The notes under the pieces were generated by a model. That model worked only from the letters and a program-made list of their open reading frames with translations, did no database searches and was not told the DNA's origin. A DNA stretch of 64,000 nt from Roseovarius carneus (GTDB lineage Bacteria > Pseudomonadota > Alphaproteobacteria > Rhodobacterales > Rhodobacteraceae). The stretch's first letter is position 1. Each line of letters opens with the position of its first letter. The stretch lies in assembly GCF_020141465.1 (NCBI RefSeq), contig NZ_JAHSPD010000001.1, positions 2,276,374-2,340,373 on the forward strand. Reading direction: 5' to 3'. The translations under genes and the position numbers were made by a program. Of this stretch, positions 58,600 to 64,000 are shown piece by piece.

Positions 58600-59318
58600 T
58601 CGCAGCGGGCACATTGCAACAGGTCGGAGCAGGGCAGGACGCGCTGCCGATGGATATTTTCCCCGAGGGCGTGGCTGTGGCCTTCAGCGATCCGCGCGCC
58701 CCTGCGCCGGATGTCTGGCCTACGGAGGCCCCGGCAATTGCCAATGCGGCCCCGCGCCGCCGGGCCGAATTTGCCGCCGGTAGGGCCGCCGCACGCGTCG
58801 CGATGGCGCGGCTGGGCCTGCCCCCCGCCGCCGTGCCTGCCGGGGCCGATCGTGCGCCGATCTGGCCGCATCGCCTGACCGGCAGTCTCACACATAACCA
58901 GACGCTTTGCATCGCGGCCCTCGCACGGTCGGAGCAGTTTCGCGCGCTTGGCGTCGATGTGGAGGAGGATGCGCCCTTGCCTGCGGAGTTGATCCCCACG
59001 ATCTGCACATTGGCCGAGCGCGCATGGCTGGCCTGCCAGCCAGACGAGCTGCGCGGCACGTTTGCGCGGTTTATCTTCTCGGCCAAGGAATGCGCTTATA
59101 AATGCCAGTATGGCGTGACGGGCAAGATCTTTGATTTCGACACGCTGGAGATCACGCCCGATCTGGATACGGGGCAGTTCGAGGCCACGTTTCTGCGCGA
59201 CATAGACCCGTTCAAGGCGGGGACATGCCTCTCGGGCCGCTCGTGGCGCGGGCAGGGGGTGATTGTGACCGGAATGGCGCTTAAACCCGCACCGCGCTGG
59301 GGCTTGAGGGATTTGTGA
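58596..59318 (+). CDS. 4'-phosphopantetheinyl transferase (EntD type)
   Basis: A 240-residue enzyme that loads the phosphopantetheine arm onto carrier domains. The motifs GVDVEED and FSAKECAYKCQ supply the magnesium ligands and catalytic residues; LTGSLTHNQTLCIAAL is the usual upstream segment. It overlaps the NRPS-like gene by four bases, so it is very probably dedicated to the ACP of the PKS and the carrier of the NRPS-like protein. Confidence 0.93.
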   Translation: MIAAGTLQQVGAGQDALPMDIFPEGVAVAFSDPRAPAPDVWPTEAPAIANAAPRRRAEFAAGRAAARVAMARLGLPPAAVPAGADRAPIWPHRLTGSLTHNQTLCIAALARSEQFRALGVDVEEDAPLPAELIPTICTLAERAWLACQPDELRGTFARFIFSAKECAYKCQYGVTGKIFDFDTLEITPDLDTGQFEATFLRDIDPFKAGTCLSGRSWRGQGVIVTGMALKPAPRWGLRDL

Positions 59319-59351
59319 CGTGCGTGTGTTTGTAAAGTTGGAGGTTGGCCC

Positions 59352-60299
59352 ATGGCGCGCCTTATGATGTTATCTGTCGTCAGTGCTCTGATCCTTGCGC
59401 TGCTGGTCAGTGCCGGGGCATGGGTCCTGCGCGCCACTGTTCCAAGTGCCGAGCAGATCGCGACCTCCTATGCCACACCACTCCCTGCGCCTGAGGGGCC
59501 GCTGCGCGTCTTTCATCTGGGCCATTCTCTGGTTGGGCGGGACATGCCCGCGATGCTCGCGCAACTGGCCGGGCACGAATATGAAAGCCAGCTTGGCTGG
59601 GGCACATCCCTGCGCGAGCATTGGGAGCCGGACGCGGCCATCAACGGATTTGAGGCCGAGAATGATCACCCCCGCTTTCGCGACGCCCGCGAGGCGGTTG
59701 GATCGGGCGACTATGGCGCCGTGGTGCTGACCGAGATGGTCGAGATCAAGGACGCAGTCAAATACCATGAGAGCACCATATATTTTGGCAAATGGGCCGA
59801 TCGCGCGCGCGCAGCTACGCCTCAGCCGCGTATCTATCTCTACGAATCCTGGCACCGGTTGGATGTGAAGCCTGGCTGGATGGCGCGGCTCGATGGTGAT
59901 TTGGAGACCTATTGGCAGGGCGCGCTGTTATACCCTGACTTGGGCAAAAACCCCCGTGCGCCCGCCTATCTCATCCCGGTGGGGCAGGTCATGGCGCATT
60001 TCGTGCGCAGCGTGGAGACGATGGGCGGGCTTGGCCCCGTCAAGAGCCGCGAGGATCTTTTCCAGCGCAAGGAGGATGGCAGCGTTGATCAGATCCATGT
60101 GAACGATCTTGGCGCGTACCTTGTGGCGCTCACGCATTATGCAGTGCTCTATCACCGCTCGCCCGTGGGTCTGCCCCATGCGTTGATGCGCGCCGATGGC
60201 AGTGCGGCGATAGATCCCGGTGCGGATCTTGCGCGGCTCATGCAGCAATCGGTGTGGGAGGTCGTAACGGCCCTGCCACAGACCGGGATCGGCTCATGA
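59352..60299 (+). CDS. Membrane-anchored SGNH-hydrolase-like protein
   Basis: A 315-residue protein with an N-terminal signal anchor (residues about 5-30). Block I of SGNH enzymes appears as HLGHSLVG with Ser59, and block V as DQIHVND with Asp246 and His249, so a Ser-His-Asp centre is plausible. Such proteins remove or transfer acyl groups on glycans. Outside these blocks the sequence is unfamiliar. GGAGG precedes the ATG, and the stop overlaps the next gene (ATGA). The likely location is the periplasm. Confidence 0.7.
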   Translation: MARLMMLSVVSALILALLVSAGAWVLRATVPSAEQIATSYATPLPAPEGPLRVFHLGHSLVGRDMPAMLAQLAGHEYESQLGWGTSLREHWEPDAAINGFEAENDHPRFRDAREAVGSGDYGAVVLTEMVEIKDAVKYHESTIYFGKWADRARAATPQPRIYLYESWHRLDVKPGWMARLDGDLETYWQGALLYPDLGKNPRAPAYLIPVGQVMAHFVRSVETMGGLGPVKSREDLFQRKEDGSVDQIHVNDLGAYLVALTHYAVLYHRSPVGLPHALMRADGSAAIDPGADLARLMQQSVWEVVTALPQTGIGS

Positions 60300-61996
60300 T
60301 CCCGCGCCGGGCGTTTTTGCAGGGGGCGCTTTGCCTCGCGGTGTGTCTGGGCGCCTTCACCGGGGCAGGGCTCGCGCAGGACGCAAAACCACCCGTGGCG
60401 ATTGGCCTGGCACCCATCACCGACTGGAGCACGCAACAGCCCTTTCTCGACGTGATGAAAACCGCGCGCCGCTGGATCGGTCATGAGCCGGGCCGCTGGG
60501 GCGGGCGCAGTTTTGAGGCGCTGGAGGCGTCGGGGCTTCTGGACGACGAGGGCTGGCCCATGTCCAAACCCTCTGATCTGGGGGCGATCGGCACACTGAT
60601 CCTTACCGATATGCCGGAAGGGGCCGGGGCGCTCGCTGGGCGCTATCTGTTACGCTTTGAAGGCGAGGGGATTGTCGAGGTGTCGGGCCGTGCCACCAAT
60701 GTGCGCTACGGGCGCGGCGAGGTGACCTTTGACTATACGCCCGGCCCCGGCCCGGTTGAGATCCGTATCCAGCGGTCGGACCCTGCGCGCACAGGCGATT
60801 ATGTGCGCAGTATCACGGTGGTCAAGGACGAGCACGTTGCGGCCTTTGATGCGGGCGCGGTCTTTCGGCCCGCGTGGCTGGACATGCTGGACGGGTTCGA
60901 GGCGCTGCGCTTCATGGATTGGATGAACACCAATGATCATGGCCCCGTCGCATGGGAGGCACGCGCGCGGGTCTCTGATTTTTCCTACACACGCCACGGC
61001 GCGCCGGTGGAGATCATGTCGGCATTGGCCGCTGAAGTGGGCGCGGATCTCTGGATCAACATCCCGCATCTGGCGGATGACGCCTATGTCCGCACCTATG
61101 CCGAGGCATTGCGCGCAGTGCTGCCCGAAGGGTCGCGCGCTTATGTGGAATTCTCAAACGAGCTTTGGAACTGGCAGTTCCTGCAAACCGAATGGGCCGA
61201 TGCCCAAGGGCAGACGCGCTGGGGGATCCAGCATCGCGGAGCGCAGTTCTACGGGATGCGGGCGGCTGAGGTAGCGGATATCTTTTCGGACGTGTTTGCG
61301 CAGGACCGCGCGCGCCTGATCAACGTCATTGCCACGCAAACCGCGTGGTTGGGTCTGGAGACTGACGTTCTTGGCGCGCCTCTGGCGGTGCAGGAGGGGC
61401 AGCGCCCGCCGCATGAGGCGTTTGATGCCTATGCTGTCACCGGGTATTTCGGCCATGTTCTGGGTACCGAACGACGCGCCGAGCTGATCACTGGCTGGCT
61501 TGCTGCCTCGGCTGATGCGGCGGAGGCTGAGGGCCGCGCTCAGGGTCTGGCCGGGGTGGCGCTCGACATGCATATGGCCAAACACCGTTTTGATCTGGCC
61601 ACGCAGATGGCCGCTGAGGAACTTATCGATGGGCGCCATAGCGGCGATCCGGACGACACGCTGACCGACCTTCTGGACCGGGTGCTGCCCTATCATGCAG
61701 AGGTGGCGGCGCGGCACGGGCTGGACCTTATCATGTATGAGGGCGGCACCCACGTGGTGGGGATCGGCACGCGCGTGGATGATGATGCGCTGACCGCGTT
61801 TTTCACCCATCTGAATTATGCGCCACAGATGGGCGCGATCTATGATGCGCTGATGGCGGGCTGGGCCGCGAGCACGCCGGGTATTTTCAACGTCTTCACG
61901 GATGTGCAGGCCGCGAGCAAATGGGGCAGCTGGGGCGCGCTGCGCTATCCCGGTGACACCTCCGCGCGCTGGCAGGTGATTGAGCGGCGCAAGTGA
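60296..61996 (+). CDS. Tat-exported glycoside-hydrolase-like protein
   Basis: A 566-residue exported protein. The N-terminus PRRAFLQG followed by a hydrophobic stretch and ending near GLAQDA is a twin-arginine signal. A beta-rich part (about 100-190) precedes a catalytic-like domain. There, Glu289 in FSNELWNW looks like the acid/base and Glu482 in MYEGGTHV like the nucleophile of clan GH-A enzymes. I do not recognise the family. It may trim or process the secreted glycan. It starts in an ATGA overlap with the SGNH gene and ends in a GTGA overlap with a GT2 gene. Confidence 0.75.
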   Translation: MIPRRAFLQGALCLAVCLGAFTGAGLAQDAKPPVAIGLAPITDWSTQQPFLDVMKTARRWIGHEPGRWGGRSFEALEASGLLDDEGWPMSKPSDLGAIGTLILTDMPEGAGALAGRYLLRFEGEGIVEVSGRATNVRYGRGEVTFDYTPGPGPVEIRIQRSDPARTGDYVRSITVVKDEHVAAFDAGAVFRPAWLDMLDGFEALRFMDWMNTNDHGPVAWEARARVSDFSYTRHGAPVEIMSALAAEVGADLWINIPHLADDAYVRTYAEALRAVLPEGSRAYVEFSNELWNWQFLQTEWADAQGQTRWGIQHRGAQFYGMRAAEVADIFSDVFAQDRARLINVIATQTAWLGLETDVLGAPLAVQEGQRPPHEAFDAYAVTGYFGHVLGTERRAELITGWLAASADAAEAEGRAQGLAGVALDMHMAKHRFDLATQMAAEELIDGRHSGDPDDTLTDLLDRVLPYHAEVAARHGLDLIMYEGGTHVVGIGTRVDDDALTAFFTHLNYAPQMGAIYDALMAGWAASTPGIFNVFTDVQAASKWGSWGALRYPGDTSARWQVIERRK

Positions 61997-62796
61997 GAGG
62001 TCTGAGCGTGATGATCCCGGCCCATGATGAGGCGGGTTATATCGCCGCCTGTTTGGGGGCGGTGTTCGCGTCACGCCTGCACGGGCGCGAGATGCAAGTT
62101 ATGGTGATCGCCAACGCCTGCACCGATGATACGGTGGCGCGCGCCCGTGCGGCAGGGGCCGAGGTGATTGAGACAGCGCAGGGCGGCAAGCTCCATGCGC
62201 TGGGTCTGGGCGATGCGGCGGCGCGTCATGATCTGCGGGTCTATCTTGACGCGGATGTGGTGGTGAGCCCTGATTTGCTTGCACAGATAGCGGATATATT
62301 GGACGTGCCCGCGCCGCGCTATGCCTCAGGCACGCCGATTGTGACCCCTGCGCAGAGCTTCGCCACGAGGGCCTATGCGCGGTTCTGGCAAAGCCTGCCC
62401 TTTGTCCAGACTGGTGTGCCGGGGTTTGGGATTTTCGCCGTTAACACAGGTGGGCGCGCGCGGTGGCGCGATTGGCCCGATATCATATCGGACGACACGT
62501 TCGCGCGGCTCAGCTTTGTGCCTTCCGAGCGGGTGCGTGTGTCGGCCACCTATCGCTGGCCCATGGTGGAGGGGGTGCGCGCCCTCATTCGTGTGCGGCG
62601 GCGGCAGGATCGTGGGGTGGCGCAGATCGCCGCGCGGTATCCTGAGCTTTTGGTGAATGAGGACGTGCCGCCCGTGGGCCTTGGTGGCATCGTGTCGCGC
62701 GCACTCCAAGATCCGATTGGTTTTGCCGTCTATGCCTTTATCAGCCTTGCCGTTCAGCTGGGCCGGGGTACGGGCGGATGGGAACGGGGACGCTAA
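61993..62796 (+). CDS. GT2-family glycosyltransferase
   Basis: A 267-residue GT-A enzyme starting at GTG 61993, within the stop of the preceding gene. SVMIPAHDEAGYI, VIANACTDDT and the metal motif YLDADV define the fold. There is one hydrophobic segment near the C-terminus. It is the last gene of the apparent operon that begins with the PKS; its stop overlaps the stop of the convergent GT4 gene by a few bases. Confidence 0.88.
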   Translation: MRGLSVMIPAHDEAGYIAACLGAVFASRLHGREMQVMVIANACTDDTVARARAAGAEVIETAQGGKLHALGLGDAAARHDLRVYLDADVVVSPDLLAQIADILDVPAPRYASGTPIVTPAQSFATRAYARFWQSLPFVQTGVPGFGIFAVNTGGRARWRDWPDIISDDTFARLSFVPSERVRVSATYRWPMVEGVRALIRVRRRQDRGVAQIAARYPELLVNEDVPPVGLGGIVSRALQDPIGFAVYAFISLAVQLGRGTGGWERGR

Positions 62797-63992
62797 AGCG
62801 CTCGGATATGCGCAGCGAGCTTGGCCGCCTCGATATGCGCGTCATGGCGCTCCAAAACGCGGGCGCGGGCGGCCTTGCCCATTGCCATGCGTTTGGTATG
62901 CGGCATTGCGGCCAGCGTCTCAACCGCCTTGGCCAATGCCGCATCATCGCCTGCGGGCACCAGCCAGCCCGTCTCACCGGGCAGGACCAGTTCCGGCATG
63001 CCTGCGATATAGGTGGCGATCACCGGACGGGCCGAGGCCATCGCCTCCATCACCACCATTGGCAGGCCCTCGGCAAAGCTGGGCATTATAAGCGCATGGG
63101 CGCTTGCCAGCTCGGCCCGCACGCCAGCCTCGTCCAGCCAGCCCGTAAAGCGGACATGTTTGCTCAGCCCCTCGGCCTTCAGCGCCGCCTCCATCACGGG
63201 CCGCAACGAGCCGTCGCCGATCATAACAAGCTCAAGCTCGGGATGCGCGGCGCTCAATCGGGCCAGCGCGGGCACCAGCACCATCTGCCCCTTTTGCTCC
63301 ACAAACCGCCCAATCGCAACAAGGCGCAGGCCAGTCTTTGGGATGGGCGCAGGTGCGTTGAATTTTCCAACCTCGATCCCGCAATGCACGATCTTGATCT
63401 TGTCCCATTGCGCATGATCCACAAGACGGCAGAGCTGCGCACGACCATAGCTGCTAATCGCCACGGCAAAGGCGGCGCGGCTGACTTTCTCGGCAAGGCC
63501 AAGCGCGCGGGGGGCGTCAAACTCCTCGGGACCGTGGACGGTGAAGCTGTAACGCGGCCCACCAAGCGCGTGGGTGAGCGTGGCCACGGCGGCGGCATTG
63601 GTGCCGAAATGCGCGTGGCAATGCGTGATTCCAAGCACTTGACAGCGCCGCAGGATATACGCGGCTTCCACCAGATAAATCAGATGCCGAAACCGCCCTA
63701 CCTCGGATCGCGCGCCCATCCGCCACGCCAAAGCCAGCGCCTCGGCAAAGCGCGCAGGCCCCGCGAGGAGGGCACGAAAGAGCGCGATAAGCAGCGCGAC
63801 TGGCCCCGCGCGTAACACATACTCAGTACGCCCGGCCTCAGCTATATCACCCGGATCGACCAGATCCACATTCGCCGCGCGCATGGCCAGCCGCGTGATC
63901 TCAAACTCCTGCGTCTCAAGCGCGTGCAACTCGCGCCGGATAAAGCTGTGCGAGGGCTGCGGATAGGTATTGAGGATATAGGCGATTTTCAC
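62793..63992 (-). CDS. GT4-family glycosyltransferase
   Basis: A 399-residue GT-B enzyme. The N-terminus KIAYILNTYPQPSHSFIRREL is typical of exopolysaccharide GT4 proteins such as those of colanic acid synthesis. The C-terminal domain has the donor-binding EGLPMVVMEAMASARPVIAT with the conserved Glu residues. It is convergent with the PKS operon, and its start lies nine bases from the window end, so its upstream partners are not seen. Confidence 0.92.
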   Translation of the reverse strand: MKIAYILNTYPQPSHSFIRRELHALETQEFEITRLAMRAANVDLVDPGDIAEAGRTEYVLRAGPVALLIALFRALLAGPARFAEALALAWRMGARSEVGRFRHLIYLVEAAYILRRCQVLGITHCHAHFGTNAAAVATLTHALGGPRYSFTVHGPEEFDAPRALGLAEKVSRAAFAVAISSYGRAQLCRLVDHAQWDKIKIVHCGIEVGKFNAPAPIPKTGLRLVAIGRFVEQKGQMVLVPALARLSAAHPELELVMIGDGSLRPVMEAALKAEGLSKHVRFTGWLDEAGVRAELASAHALIMPSFAEGLPMVVMEAMASARPVIATYIAGMPELVLPGETGWLVPAGDDAALAKAVETLAAMPHTKRMAMGKAARARVLERHDAHIEAAKLAAHIRAL

Positions 63993-64000
63993 GGGGTGCG

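Overview
The window looks like chromosomal DNA of an alphaproteobacterium of the Rhodobacteraceae (Roseobacter group). The basis is high GC with strong GC3 bias, dense operons joined by ATGA/GTGA overlaps, and family gene orders and forms: zwf-pgl-pgi, argS-SPOR-nagZ-scpA-scpB, DUF177-rpmF-plsX-fabH-ihfA-merR, a double-length dCTP deaminase, and OlsB. The genus cannot be named from sequence reading alone.

Layout. 1-7.5 kb: the start of a radical SAM gene (cut by the window edge), the upper hexose-phosphate block zwf-pgl-pgi, then eno, a DMT transporter and exonuclease III on the other strand. 7.5-10.4 kb: an AT-rich leader followed by three plus-strand genes. They encode a 158-residue protein with seven copies of G-x5-FTSSL, an unrecognised 364-residue soluble protein, and a coupled EamA/DMT transporter. 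This is the most novel-looking unit: it has the form of a multi-core precursor, a partner or maturase, and an exporter. 10.4-26.5 kb: housekeeping genes (erpA, dgt, argS, SPOR protein, nagZ, scpAB, dcd, tRNA-Pro, MerR, ihfA, fabH, plsX, rpmF, DUF177, bamE, olsB, ABC-F, tRNA-Gly).

26.9-37.1 kb: a catabolic block. It holds a ribose-type ABC importer (binding protein, double ATPase, two permeases), a cupin, an AraC regulator, and the two subunits of an ATP-dependent hydantoinase/oxoprolinase-type enzyme. The likely job is uptake and ATP-driven opening or carboxylation of an unknown cyclic or carbonyl compound. 37.1-37.9 kb: a gene-poor stretch with coding debris beside tRNA-Asn, followed by an MBL-fold hydrolase and an orphan histidine kinase.

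40.4-64 kb: a surface-polysaccharide and natural-product locus. An asparagine-synthase-like protein, two glycosyltransferases, a WecG/TagA/CpsF glycosyltransferase and a Wzy-like membrane protein come first. They are followed by a tightly packed run of seven genes (46,697-62,796): type I PKS, GT2, NRPS-like protein, 4'-phosphopantetheinyl transferase, SGNH-like protein, Tat-exported glycoside-hydrolase-like protein and GT2. A convergent GT4 closes the window. The PKS has the unusual order KS-AT-KR-DH-ACP-TE. The NRPS-like protein joins a formyltransferase domain, a truncated condensation remnant, an adenylation domain split by a luciferase-like monooxygenase, and a carrier domain. The run predicts a glycosylated, or polysaccharide-attached, acyl/aminoacyl product whose biosynthesis is co-expressed with sugar assembly. 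All function calls come from motif reading; no database search was run.
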